Assembly: GCA_002319795.1 (NCBI GenBank)
Contig: DCFU01000031.1
Coordinates: 98,700-162,699, forward strand
Origin: Megamonas sp. UBA1796
Lineage (GTDB): Bacteria; Bacillota; Negativicutes; Selenomonadales; Selenomonadaceae
Reading direction: 5' to 3'
Length of the DNA stretch: 64,000 nucleotides
Shown: piece after piece, positions 17,664 through 26,478 of the stretch
How the letters are laid out: every line of letters starts with the position of its first letter
How positions within the stretch are numbered: position 1 is the first letter of the stretch
The notes under the pieces: generated by a model
Told to the model about the DNA's origin: nothing
What the model saw: only the letters and a program-made list of their open reading frames with translations
The model's database searches: none
Made by a program: the position numbers and the translations under genes

Positions 17664-19529
17664 ATGGAACGATTCAGGAGACTGGCACTGCCGCTTTTGC
17701 TGGCCTGCATGCTTTTACTGCAGGCCATGACCGCTGCAGCAGAGGAAGCTCCACAAGGCAAGGCAGAAAAGGCTCCGGCGCTTGCACTCAAAATCGACCG
17801 GGAGGATATCGCGCAGCTGCCACGTAGTTTCCGCATGGGGCAGGATGCGTTTGCAGGCACCACACGTACAGGGATACTGCCTTCACGCAAGGGGATGGAG
17901 CAGCTCAACGTGTCGGCAAGCAGCATTTTTTCCGAAAAAGAATTTGAACAAGTGCTGAAAAAAGTACCCGTGCCGCCGGACAAGGTATATGTTGTGGATT
18001 TGCGCGGCGAATCGCACGGTTATCTCAATGGGACAGCGGTAAGCTGGTTTGCGGCGAACAATTGGGGCAATGACGGACGCAGCCTTGCTATTGTTACGCA
18101 GCTTGAGAAGTCTCAGCTGGCACAGGCTGCGGCGGATTCGCCTATTGAAATATATCGCTTCGATGATGACAAGAACATTCTGCTCGACAAGATAACGGTC
18201 GATGTGAAGCGTGTACGTACAGAAAAACAGATGGTCATGGAGCATGGCGCGCATTATTTCCGTCTGGCCTTGTCGGATCATTTCCGGCCGGACGATCCGG
18301 ATGTAGATGCGTTTCTGGAATTTTACAAACAGCTGCCAAAGGATGCCTGGCTTCATTACCATTGCTTTGCCGGCATGGGGCGCACGACTATTTTTATGGC
18401 TATGCACGATATATTGAAAAATGCACAGGATGTGAGCTTTGATGATATCATCCAGCGGCAGGCGCTCATCGGCATCGTGGATCTCAGCGACATACCAGAC
18501 AGCAAGAAAAACTGGAGCCGTAAAGCTTACATTGAACGCTATCAGTTTGTAAAGCATTTTTATGATTATGTGAAGGCAAATCCGGAGTTGAAGCTTTCGT
18601 GGAGTACTTGGGCCAGAAAGCATGCTTATGACACCTACACGCCGGACTACAGTGGTTATATCTGGCGGCTCGATGCAGTGGATAAGGCGGAACTGCCGCG
18701 CAATTTCCGTACGACGGAGGATGGCTTCGGGGCACCTGCAGAAAAATTCAAGCTGGATGCAGCATACGTGCCTTCCCGTGAGGGAATGGACCGTTTGCAT
18801 GCTTCGGGCAGTGCAGAGTTTTCCGCACAGGAATTTGCCGGGCTTGTGAAAACATTAAAGGCAAAGACGAGCGGGCCTGTTTATATTATAGACCTGCGGC
18901 AGGAAACGCATGGCTTGTTCAATGGAGATGCTGTGAGCTGGTATGGCAAACGCGACTGGGGAAATGTAGGCAGGACAGCACAAGAGGTATTGCGGGATGA
19001 AAGGCAGCGGCTCAGGGCTGCGCCAGGCAGGGAATACATCGTATCAGCGCTGGACAAGCAGGAAGAACCTCTTACGACGAAGCCGGAGCTCGTCCGGCAG
19101 GCGATGAGTGAAGAGGAAATGGTCAAAGCCGCCGGGCTGCAGTATATGCGCATTACGGCGACAGATCATATCTGGCCTGCACCACAGTACATTGATGAAT
19201 TTATTGCTTTTTACCAAAAAATGCCGCAGGATGCCTGGCTGCATTTCCATTGCGAGGCCGGTGTGGGCCGGACGACAGTTTATATGGCTTTGTATGATAT
19301 GATGAAGAATCCTTCGGTATCGTTGAAGGATATCCTTTATCGGCAGCATCTTATCGGCGGCACATATCTTGGCTATACGATCGATACGCCGAAAAAAGGA
19401 GATTGGAAGGCCGATTACTATAATGATAAGGCTCGGATGATGGGACTGTTCTACGAATATGTACAGCAGAATCATACGGATAACTATCAGACCAACTGGT
19501 CTGCCTGGTTAAAGCATCAGGACGATTAA
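17664..19529 (+). CDS. Secreted tandem-repeat PTP-like phytase
   Basis: 621 residues with a signal peptide (cut near TAAA-EE, residue 26) and two phytase repeats, about 40-320 and 338-620. Repeat 1 has the loop HCFAGMGRTT (Cys234, Arg240) and acid loop SDHFRP (Asp205). Repeat 2 has the canonical HCEAGVGRTT (Cys530, Arg536) and TDHIWP (Asp501). Both nucleophiles are kept. The layout is that of the tandem inositol polyphosphatase of Mitsuokella multacida, in which the two repeats differ in substrate preference. A GGGAGAGATA ribosome site precedes the ATG, 34 bases after the previous stop, so the two phytases are co-transcribed. The Phe and Met in the first loop suggest that repeat 1 handles a different inositol phosphate from repeat 2. 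Confidence 0.92.
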   Translation: MERFRRLALPLLLACMLLLQAMTAAAEEAPQGKAEKAPALALKIDREDIAQLPRSFRMGQDAFAGTTRTGILPSRKGMEQLNVSASSIFSEKEFEQVLKKVPVPPDKVYVVDLRGESHGYLNGTAVSWFAANNWGNDGRSLAIVTQLEKSQLAQAAADSPIEIYRFDDDKNILLDKITVDVKRVRTEKQMVMEHGAHYFRLALSDHFRPDDPDVDAFLEFYKQLPKDAWLHYHCFAGMGRTTIFMAMHDILKNAQDVSFDDIIQRQALIGIVDLSDIPDSKKNWSRKAYIERYQFVKHFYDYVKANPELKLSWSTWARKHAYDTYTPDYSGYIWRLDAVDKAELPRNFRTTEDGFGAPAEKFKLDAAYVPSREGMDRLHASGSAEFSAQEFAGLVKTLKAKTSGPVYIIDLRQETHGLFNGDAVSWYGKRDWGNVGRTAQEVLRDERQRLRAAPGREYIVSALDKQEEPLTTKPELVRQAMSEEEMVKAAGLQYMRITATDHIWPAPQYIDEFIAFYQKMPQDAWLHFHCEAGVGRTTVYMALYDMMKNPSVSLKDILYRQHLIGGTYLGYTIDTPKKGDWKADYYNDKARMMGLFYEYVQQNHTDNYQTNWSAWLKHQDD

Positions 19530-19560
19530 GGATACAGTGGGCATAAGAGGGGGATATTTT

Positions 19561-21552
19561 ATGAATTTGAGAATGCGCTTGCTTTTGTTGTTAATATTAC
19601 CTGTTTTTCTAGTTTGGGGCGGAGTCAATATTTATTCCTATTATAACGCCCGTAACATATTGCAGGCACAGATTACAGATACCCTGTCCTATGCGGTTGA
19701 AAGCAACAGCCATGATATCTATAATCTTTTGAAGCCGAATGAGGCGGCTGTCTCCATGATTGCCGATTATATGAATGAATCGGGTATTCCACAAACGGAT
19801 GAAATCCGCTTTTTGAAGCATATTAAGGCTTCATGGCCTGGAATCCAGTCGGCTTATACGGGATATGCCGCTTTGAAATCCGCAGATTCGCAGGGAGTCA
19901 CGGAGAAAGAAAAGCCGGCGGGCTATGATCCCAAGACACGCGATTGGTATAAGGCTGCCATGACAGCAGATGGCGTGGCATATACGCCAATCTATGAGGA
20001 AACAAAATCCAAACGACTGGCAGTGGGCGTAGTAAAAAAGATTGTACAGGGGGGCCAATCTGTCGGCGTAGCGGGCATAACGCTCGACGTGGATGCTATA
20101 CGCGATATAGCCAAGAACTTCCGGATGGCGCAGACCGGGTATGCCGCAGTTCTGGATAATCAGGGCAATCTTGTCTACTATCCGGATGCGACACTCAAGG
20201 ATAATATTTCTGACATTGAAAATGGTGCCTTGGCTTCGTTTCGTGACAAGCTGCTGGACGGGCAAAAGGAGGTCCAGCAGGGCAAAGTGAATGGCAGGGA
20301 AATGCTTATGGCATCCTCACCGATTGGTACGACAGGATGGACATTCGCCGTATTCGTACCAGCAGAAGAGCTGCTTGCGCCGATTAATGCCCTGGGCAAA
20401 GTGTTTATAGTATCCTTTGTATTCGGAATCCTGATACTCATTGGCCTGATTGTCTGGATTACGACGAAAATTGTAGTCCGTGTCCGGTATTTGGAAAAGT
20501 TTATGGAGGAAGTATCTGTCGGACATTTGAGCGAGGCTTCCGGCGAAGCTGCAGTGACGGATGCCGGGGATGAAATCGACAGGCTGCTATATCGCTGTAT
20601 CCAAATGAAATCAAATTTGCGTAACGTTATCCATAACATCGATATTTCAGCCAAGGAACTTACATCTTCCAGTGATGTGGTAAAGGTGAATTCAGCACAA
20701 TCTGCTGAGGCATCTACGAATGTCGCCAATTCTGTCAGCATTGTAAGCCAGCAGATTGAAAAACAGGTGGGTTCCTTTGCAGAGATATCAGAGCTTACGA
20801 AGAACATTGCTGAGCATGTCAGTGGTGTGGCTGCTACAGTGGATGATACGCGGGGCGTAGCCGCACATGCGGCAGATGCGACAGCCAAGGGCGATGGCCT
20901 TATCCGTCAGGCTGTAGGGCAGATGGATAATATGTCGAAAACGGCCCGGACGGCACAGGATACATCTGCGGTGTTGGAGGATAGTTCTACCAAGATAGGG
21001 CAGATTGTCGAGCTGATTTCAGGTATTGCCGGACAAACCAATCTGCTCGCGCTCAATGCAGCGATTGAAGCGGCACGTGCGGGTGAGGCCGGCAAGGGAT
21101 TTGCTGTGGTTGCTGATGAGGTCCGTAAGCTTGCCGAGCAATCGGATCAGGCTGCACGACAGATCTCGGAGCTTATCACGCAGAATCGCCGTGATATTGA
21201 TGGTGTTGTTTCATCTATAGCAGCAACTATAGAAAATGTACAGCAGAGTACAGAGGCTGTTTATGCGGCAGGAAAGGAATTTAAGCAAATCTCGGCACTG
21301 GTTGACACCGTCAGTCAGCAGATGATATCAACGCGTGAGGCGATGCAGAAGCTCACGGAAAGCAGCCGGCAGATTGCCTCATCTGCAGAAGCTGCCAGCC
21401 GCGTTGGAAGCGAGTCTATGGGAGAGGTGCACAACGTTTCAGCGGCTGCTGAGGAGCAATCTGCGGCGATATCGGAAATTGCTGTTTCTATAGATAAAGT
21501 ATTTGAGCTGGCACAGGCATTGGAAGAGGTAGTAAAGGCATTTAAATTATAA
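19561..21552 (+). CDS. Methyl-accepting chemotaxis protein with Cache-type sensor
   Basis: 663 residues. The ATG at 19561 has GAGGGGGA upstream. Membrane segment one is near 4-24, followed by an extracytoplasmic Cache-like domain to about 280 (DPKTRDWYKAAM, AQTGYAAVLDNQGNLVYYPD). Membrane segment two is near 282-305, then a HAMP-like region and the signalling hairpin (GIAGQTNLLALNAAIEAARA near 488, continuing to VVADEVRKLAEQS). Such receptors bind small molecules outside the membrane and signal to CheA. It follows the phytases by 31 bases and ends at a strong terminator, so it is probably expressed with them. Its ligand may be phytate, a lower inositol phosphate or inositol, which is inference. 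It implies a motile cell. Confidence 0.9.
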   Translation: MNLRMRLLLLLILPVFLVWGGVNIYSYYNARNILQAQITDTLSYAVESNSHDIYNLLKPNEAAVSMIADYMNESGIPQTDEIRFLKHIKASWPGIQSAYTGYAALKSADSQGVTEKEKPAGYDPKTRDWYKAAMTADGVAYTPIYEETKSKRLAVGVVKKIVQGGQSVGVAGITLDVDAIRDIAKNFRMAQTGYAAVLDNQGNLVYYPDATLKDNISDIENGALASFRDKLLDGQKEVQQGKVNGREMLMASSPIGTTGWTFAVFVPAEELLAPINALGKVFIVSFVFGILILIGLIVWITTKIVVRVRYLEKFMEEVSVGHLSEASGEAAVTDAGDEIDRLLYRCIQMKSNLRNVIHNIDISAKELTSSSDVVKVNSAQSAEASTNVANSVSIVSQQIEKQVGSFAEISELTKNIAEHVSGVAATVDDTRGVAAHAADATAKGDGLIRQAVGQMDNMSKTARTAQDTSAVLEDSSTKIGQIVELISGIAGQTNLLALNAAIEAARAGEAGKGFAVVADEVRKLAEQSDQAARQISELITQNRRDIDGVVSSIAATIENVQQSTEAVYAAGKEFKQISALVDTVSQQMISTREAMQKLTESSRQIASSAEAASRVGSESMGEVHNVSAAAEEQSAAISEIAVSIDKVFELAQALEEVVKAFKL

Positions 21553-21574
21553 CGTAGGTCTTTTAACCTATAAT

Positions 21575-21631
21575 AAAAAGCTCCGTTTCATGGAATAAAT
21601 ACCATTTATTCCCACGAAACGGAGCTTTTTT
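21575..21631. terminator. Strong intrinsic terminator closing the phytate region
   Basis: A 15-base-pair stem (21575-21589 with 21616-21630) continues inward through paired TGGAATAAAT/ATTTATTCCCA and ends in T6. It is A-rich on the other arm and could also stop minus-strand transcription from the XRE gene. Confidence 0.88.
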
Positions 21632-21696
21632 GCAGTGTGTCTGCTTTATTATCCTACAAATTTGGTATCCTGTATTTGGAAAAACAGGATGCGGTA

Positions 21697-21942
21697 TTAT
21701 TTCTTCGTACGGCTCTTGCGGGCAATGGTGCGATACGGTTTCCTTTCATCCGTGAGACCAAGCAGATAGTCGACACTGGTGTGATAGTAGTCCGCCAGCT
21801 GCATCAATGTCTCTATGGGAATGTTGCGCCGTCCCAATTCATAGTAAGAATAGCATACCTGTGAACAATTGAGGTGAGCGGCCAATTCCTTTTGTGGTAA
21901 GTCGTGATCTTCGCGCAAGTCGCGTATACGTGAGAAAACCAT
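21697..21942 (-). CDS. Small XRE-family transcriptional regulator
   Basis: 81 residues that are almost entirely a Cro/C1-type helix-turn-helix (RIRDLREDHDLPQKELAAHLNCSQVCYSYYELGRRNIPIETLMQLADYYHTSVDYLLGLTD), with a basic tail. AAGGTGG precedes the ATG on the minus strand. The upstream region holds several copies of one AAAACAAAATGTTTTAT motif, probably its own operators, and the EAL-domain gene diverges beyond them. The target genes are therefore likely to be its own and the EAL gene. Confidence 0.85.
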   Translation of the reverse strand: MVFSRIRDLREDHDLPQKELAAHLNCSQVCYSYYELGRRNIPIETLMQLADYYHTSVDYLLGLTDERKPYRTIARKSRTKK

Positions 21943-21982
21943 AATAATCCACCTTTATTAGCCTTTTAAATTTAGTATATCT

Positions 21983-22077
21983 AAAACAAAATGTTATATT
22001 AACAGATAAAACATTTTGTTTTATTATAAGGAAAAATCAAATATTTAAAATGTATTCTTTAAAACAAAATGTTTTAT
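21983..22077. promoter_or_regulatory. Repeated operator-like motif between XRE and EAL genes
   Basis: An 18-base motif TAAAACAAAATGTTTTAT occurs exactly at 22060-22077 and, inverted, at 22006-22023. A shortened copy lies at 21983-21997 and a degenerate one near 22091-22110. Spacing and position between two divergent genes fit a multi-site operator, most simply for the adjacent XRE regulator. Confidence 0.6.
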
Positions 22078-22223
22078 TGACGTGCACCATAAATTGTTTT
22101 ATCATAAAATAAATGATTAAATATTTAGAATGTAATGCTGCTGAAAAATGATTTATAGGGCCGTAGATTCATAGCATATTTGGAACTGGTAATATAAATT
22201 CTATTTATGGAATTTATATTAAA

Positions 22224-24005
22224 ATGCAGATTTGCGATTCCTGTCGATTTAGAAAAAATTGTGAGGTGGGGGGATTTGTATTGAACCGGGTGGACCCTTT
22301 AACAGGACTTTTGACTAAAAAGTGTTTTTATCTTAGTGTTCGCAATCTGCTGGATACGCATACCGCAATATCCTTTGAACTTTTCCGCATCAATGTAGAG
22401 CGCCTCAATATTATCAATGAGCTTTTTGGGGAAATTACCGGAGATAAGTTGCTGCAGGAGATTGGCAGTGCGCTGCAGCAGCTTTCAATTCCTGTCGGCG
22501 TAGCCGGACGTTTGTATGCAGATAATTTTGTCGTGTTTTATCCGGCTCAAAAACAGTACAGGTTGGGGATAACAGAAGCTTTACGGCAGGTGAGGAATTC
22601 TTTTTCACATTTATGTACCGTGCAGTTCGCTTGCGGAATTTATCATATTACGAAACGCCGCCTGCCTGTGTCCTGTATGTGTGATCGGGCAAATCTGGCG
22701 TTGAAAAGAGCCAAGGGAAATTATTTACTGGAATACGGGGAATATGATGAGGAAATCCATAGCCGCATTCTGCATGAACAAAGCATCATCGGCATGATGG
22801 ATCAGGCACTGCAGGAAAAGCAGTTTGAGGTCTGGATGCAGCCTAAATATGACACGGCGACCGGAGATCGGATTATTGGTGCAGAAGCCCTGGTGCGTTG
22901 GAGACATCCTGAGAAAGGTTTGATTTCGCCGCAAAACTTTGTTCCGGTCTTTGAGCGCAATGGTTTTATATTGAAGCTGGATTTTTATGTCTGGGAAAGG
23001 ACCTGCCAGCTGCTGGAAGAATGGCGTAAGCGAGGTCTTCCCATGCTGCCTGTATCAGTCAATATTTCACGGCTTGATATCGATTATCCGGACCTGGCGA
23101 GTTTTTTGTACGATCTGGTGCAGAAATACCAGCTGAAGCCTGAGATGCTGCAGCTGGAAATTACAGAATCTGCCTACAGAGACAATGCGCAGCAAATCAT
23201 TGTGGTAACACGCAAGCTTCAGCAACTTGGCTTTACAATCCTTATGGATGACTTTGGCAGCGGGTATTCCTCTCTTAATATGCTGAAGGATGTGCCCGTC
23301 GATATCTTGAAGCTCGATCTCCATTTTCTGAAGAGCAAGGATCAGAGCGGCCGGGGCGGCAATATATTGAATTCGGTTGTACGCATGGCGAAATGGCTGA
23401 ACATGAGCGTTATAGCCGAAGGGGTTGAAACGTTGGAGGAATCCGATTTTTTGCGTAATATCGGCTGTCATATTGTACAGGGCTATTATTATTCGAAACC
23501 GGTTCCTGCGGAAGAATATGCAAAAATGATTGCTGCTTCGGGTACAAAAGAAGACCCTATGCCTGAGTGCCTGAATATTGAGGATATGAATGATATCTGG
23601 AATCCGTATGTACAGTATAGTATACTTTTTAACAATAAGGTCTGTGCGGTTGCTATGGTGAAATACTCCGCACAGAACGGGCTGAGTCTGTTGCGCGGGA
23701 ATGATGGCTATTTTTTGCTTTCAGGAGAAGTGGCAGATGACAATGGAACGTCAGGTAAATTGCTGCTTCCGCAGATGCTGGAAGAAGACAGGGAACGCCT
23801 GCGGTGTATGTTGGCGAATTTTGATGCGGATCATCCGGAAGAGAGTGTGCTTTTGGTGCGTTGTCTGCATGCGGGGACTCTCCAATGGATTAGTGTGCAG
23901 GCTTTTTTGATTTTAAAAGATACCTGGCGTTCATTGCTTTATTTGTTCTTGCGGGATATTACGGGTTTGCGGGAAAAAATAAAATATAATCAGGAGCTTG
24001 CTTAA
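22224..24005 (+). CDS. EAL-domain cyclic-di-GMP phosphodiesterase with degenerate GGDEF
   Basis: 593 residues if started at the ATG at 22224. A TTG at 22281 has the better ribosome site (GGTGGGGGG) and would begin at NRVDPLTGL, dropping a short Cys-rich leader (CDSCRFRKNC). Residues about 25-170 are GGDEF-like, but the signature is replaced by GRLYADNFVVF, so cyclase activity is not expected. Residues about 190-430 are an EAL domain with AEALVRW, LEITES, DDFGSGYSS, KLD and AEGVET intact, so c-di-GMP hydrolysis is likely. About 150 C-terminal residues resemble a sensory domain but I cannot name it. There is no membrane segment. Regulation by the divergent XRE protein is suggested by the motif repeats upstream. 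Confidence 0.85.
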   Translation: MQICDSCRFRKNCEVGGFVLNRVDPLTGLLTKKCFYLSVRNLLDTHTAISFELFRINVERLNIINELFGEITGDKLLQEIGSALQQLSIPVGVAGRLYADNFVVFYPAQKQYRLGITEALRQVRNSFSHLCTVQFACGIYHITKRRLPVSCMCDRANLALKRAKGNYLLEYGEYDEEIHSRILHEQSIIGMMDQALQEKQFEVWMQPKYDTATGDRIIGAEALVRWRHPEKGLISPQNFVPVFERNGFILKLDFYVWERTCQLLEEWRKRGLPMLPVSVNISRLDIDYPDLASFLYDLVQKYQLKPEMLQLEITESAYRDNAQQIIVVTRKLQQLGFTILMDDFGSGYSSLNMLKDVPVDILKLDLHFLKSKDQSGRGGNILNSVVRMAKWLNMSVIAEGVETLEESDFLRNIGCHIVQGYYYSKPVPAEEYAKMIAASGTKEDPMPECLNIEDMNDIWNPYVQYSILFNNKVCAVAMVKYSAQNGLSLLRGNDGYFLLSGEVADDNGTSGKLLLPQMLEEDRERLRCMLANFDADHPEESVLLVRCLHAGTLQWISVQAFLILKDTWRSLLYLFLRDITGLREKIKYNQELA

Positions 24006-24100
24006 AAAAGGCAAGATGGCAATCACAGGATCCTGCCTAAAGAGAAGCGGTCTTTTGGGCAGGAACAGCACTTGCAAGGGGAAAGCAGCAAAAAACTTTT

Positions 24101-24155
24101 TTGACAAATTCTTAAAGTTCAGCTATGATATAAATGTTAGTTAGTACTAACTAAC
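24101..24155 (+). promoter_or_regulatory. Promoter and TetR operator
   Basis: TTGACA at 24101-24106 and TATGAT at 24124-24129 are 17 bases apart. A perfect 20-base palindrome GTTAGTTAGTACTAACTAAC follows at 24136-24155, covering the expected transcription start, 12 bases before the tetR-like gene. This is a clear autoregulatory arrangement. Confidence 0.85.
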
Positions 24156-24167
24156 GTGGGAGGCAAC

Positions 24168-24761
24168 ATGGAAACAGAAAATTTATCTACAAAGGAAAGA
24201 ATTTTGCAGGCGGCTACCGGGCTTATTGCTGATCAGGGCTTCAAAGAAACGACTACCAAGGACATCGCTCTGGCTGCCGGTGTGAGTGAGATGTCTGTTT
24301 TTCGGCATTTTGGTTCCAAGAAAACCATTCTGGCGGACATCATGAAGCGCTATTCCTTCGAATATCCTATCGGACAAGGGCTTAAAGAGCAGCTTATATG
24401 GGAGCTTGAACCTGATCTGCTGCTTTTGGCAAGGATGCAGTACCATTTTAATCTGCGCAATGAGAAGGCCGTGCTTATCCGCTTCAAGGAAAGCCGAAAC
24501 CTTTTGGAGCTTGGTATGGACATGCAGCATGGGACAAGATCGTTGAAAATGTTTCTTATAAGCTATTTTGATGAAATGCGTGCGCAGGGCAAAATCATTG
24601 CGCTGGATAATGAAAAGCTGGCGGCGTATTTCATGAGTTTTAATTTTGGTCTTTTTTGCAGCAAGATGATGTCTTCGGTTTATGGTGACATCATGTCCGC
24701 AGGCAAGGAGGAGGAAATACGCTTTGGCGTGCAGTGTTTTGTGCATGGGATAACACCGTAG
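24168..24761 (+). CDS. TetR/AcrR-family transcriptional regulator
   Basis: 197 residues. The ATG at 24168 follows GGGAGG at 24158-24163. The N-terminal HTH is typical (TKERILQAATGLIADQGFKETTTKDIALAAGVSEMSVFRHFGSKKTILADIM in meaning, with the recognition helix around VSEMSVFRHFG). The C-terminal ligand domain is variable. A perfect palindrome sits just downstream of its promoter, and the next gene is a drug-efflux-type MFS pump 29 bases away, so the protein most likely represses both and is released by a toxic compound. Confidence 0.88.
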   Translation: METENLSTKERILQAATGLIADQGFKETTTKDIALAAGVSEMSVFRHFGSKKTILADIMKRYSFEYPIGQGLKEQLIWELEPDLLLLARMQYHFNLRNEKAVLIRFKESRNLLELGMDMQHGTRSLKMFLISYFDEMRAQGKIIALDNEKLAAYFMSFNFGLFCSKMMSSVYGDIMSAGKEEEIRFGVQCFVHGITP

Positions 24762-24790
24762 ATGGGAAAGAAAATGAGGAGAATTATATT

Positions 24791-25987
24791 ATGTCAATAA
24801 AAAATAAAAAGAGCCGGATCTGGCTCACAGTATTTTTGGGATTGCTTGCGGCTATGGCGCCGCTTTCTACAGATATGTATTTGCCAAGCCTGCCGCTTAT
24901 GCCGGATGAATTTGGTGTGGGGACATCGCTCATCCAGATGACGCTTACCATGACGATGGCAGGCATGGCTATCGGACAGATTTTTGCGGGACCGCTGAGT
25001 GACCGATATGGCCGTCGGCGCCCGCTTCTTATCGGCATGCTTTTATTTGCGGCATCAACACTTGTCTGCGTATTTGCCAGCACCATTGGAATTTTTCTGC
25101 TGTTTCGATTTATCCAGGGGCTGGCCGGCGCGTCCGGTATTGTAATTGCACGCGCTATTGCGCGCGATGTGTGCGAGGGACCGGAGCTTACACGTTTTTT
25201 TGCCATGCTTATGCTCGTGAACGGGCTCGCACCGATTCTGGCCCCGGTGATTGGCGGACAGATTTTACTTTTCACTTCCTGGCGGGGCATTTTCGCTTTT
25301 CTGGTGCTCATAGGTTTGGGGCTTGCTGCAGCAACTCTGTTGTTTCGGGAGACCCTGCCGGAGGCACACCGTATCGTCAGTGTCCGAAAGAGTTTCAAAG
25401 CTTTTGGTGCTTTGCTGAAAAACCGCTATTTACTCGGGCATTGTTTTATGCAGTGCTTTGCGTTTGGAGCTTTCTTTGCCTATATTTCTGGTTCATCCTT
25501 TGTATTTCAAAATCTTTACCATGTATCCGCACAAACTTATAGTGCGATATTTGGCGGCATCGGTATCGTAATTGCGATTTGCGGTGTTCTGCCTGCGAGG
25601 CTTGCAGGGCGTGTTTCGGATGTAAAAATGCTGCAATGGTCGCTTGCCCAGGCCTTTGTCGGCAGTATGCTCATCTTTGCCTGCTGCTGGCTGACCGCGC
25701 CATTGAGCCTGCTGATTTTTTCGCTGCTCGTGACGATTCCCATGATTTCAATTATGGGAGCGTCCAGCTTTTCACTGGCCATGCGCACACAGGGAAAAAA
25801 TGCCGGCAGTGCTTCTGCACTTATCGGGTTTTTCTCCATGATTTCCGGTGGTGTCATGGCTCCGCTCGTAGGTATTGCCGGTAGTGCAAATGCCATGCCT
25901 ATGGCTGTTATCATGCTTATGGGAGAGCTTGGGGCGCTGCTTTTCTTTTATAGAATGATAGCTCCGATACATCAGCCCGAATCGTAA
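24791..25987 (+). CDS. Bcr/CflA-type MFS multidrug transporter
   Basis: 398 residues and about 12 membrane segments. The ATG at 24791 follows AGGAG at 24776-24780. The N-terminus (AAMAPLSTDMYLPSLPLMPDEFGV) and the motif GPLSDRYGRRRPLLIGM are those of the Bcr/CflA drug-resistance group of proton antiporters. RFIQGLAGASGIVIARAIARD is also characteristic. It lies in an operon with the TetR regulator and overlaps the convergent HD gene by 16 bases at its end. Confidence 0.88.
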   Translation: MSIKNKKSRIWLTVFLGLLAAMAPLSTDMYLPSLPLMPDEFGVGTSLIQMTLTMTMAGMAIGQIFAGPLSDRYGRRRPLLIGMLLFAASTLVCVFASTIGIFLLFRFIQGLAGASGIVIARAIARDVCEGPELTRFFAMLMLVNGLAPILAPVIGGQILLFTSWRGIFAFLVLIGLGLAAATLLFRETLPEAHRIVSVRKSFKAFGALLKNRYLLGHCFMQCFAFGAFFAYISGSSFVFQNLYHVSAQTYSAIFGGIGIVIAICGVLPARLAGRVSDVKMLQWSLAQAFVGSMLIFACCWLTAPLSLLIFSLLVTIPMISIMGASSFSLAMRTQGKNAGSASALIGFFSMISGGVMAPLVGIAGSANAMPMAVIMLMGELGALLFFYRMIAPIHQPES

Positions 25988-26463
25988 ATTACGTTGAGGA
26001 GATGCAGGCCGCTTTGTGTGCGGAATATTTTATCGCGGAAGGAACGGATAGCTTCCGGGGAGAGCGTATCTTCATAGGAATTTACCAGAAAATCTGCTTC
26101 TAACAAGATCTGGTAGTCGATGCCAGCGACATCATCGTAGGTGTGATGGTGTGCGATAAGCCAGCAGACGCGTTCGATGGTCTTTTCAGCATAATGCAGT
26201 TTGCCGAGAATCTCGCGTGCTGGTGCTGGTCCCGTCAGTTCCTGATACTTGCCTGCAGAACTGCCGTAAAATTTTTCGGCATCATGGATGCCGATATCAT
26301 GCAGAATAGAGGCAGCTTCTAAAGTAAACTGCGTGTCTGCAGGAAGCCCTTCAAGGTGGCCTATAAGCGCGGCAAATTCATGGACTTTAAGAAAATGCTG
26401 AATACGGCGGGGATCACCATGGTCGAATTCGATAACTTTTTGGATCAGATCGGCGTGATTCAT
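25972..26463 (-). CDS. HD-domain phosphohydrolase
   Basis: 163 residues making up a single HD domain: H23 in RRIQHFLKVHEFA, ILHDIGIHDAEK with the HD doublet near 54-55, and AHHHTYDD near 104. The acidic ligand is probably in LLEADFLVNSYED. Stand-alone HD proteins of this size hydrolyse nucleotides or other phosphate monoesters; the substrate here is unknown. It is followed upstream on the same strand by ribU with 15 bases between, so the two are probably co-transcribed from the ribU side. Confidence 0.82.
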   Translation of the reverse strand: MNHADLIQKVIEFDHGDPRRIQHFLKVHEFAALIGHLEGLPADTQFTLEAASILHDIGIHDAEKFYGSSAGKYQELTGPAPAREILGKLHYAEKTIERVCWLIAHHHTYDDVAGIDYQILLEADFLVNSYEDTLSPEAIRSFRDKIFRTQSGLHLLNVIYDSG

Positions 26464-26478
26464 CGGCGATACGTCCTT

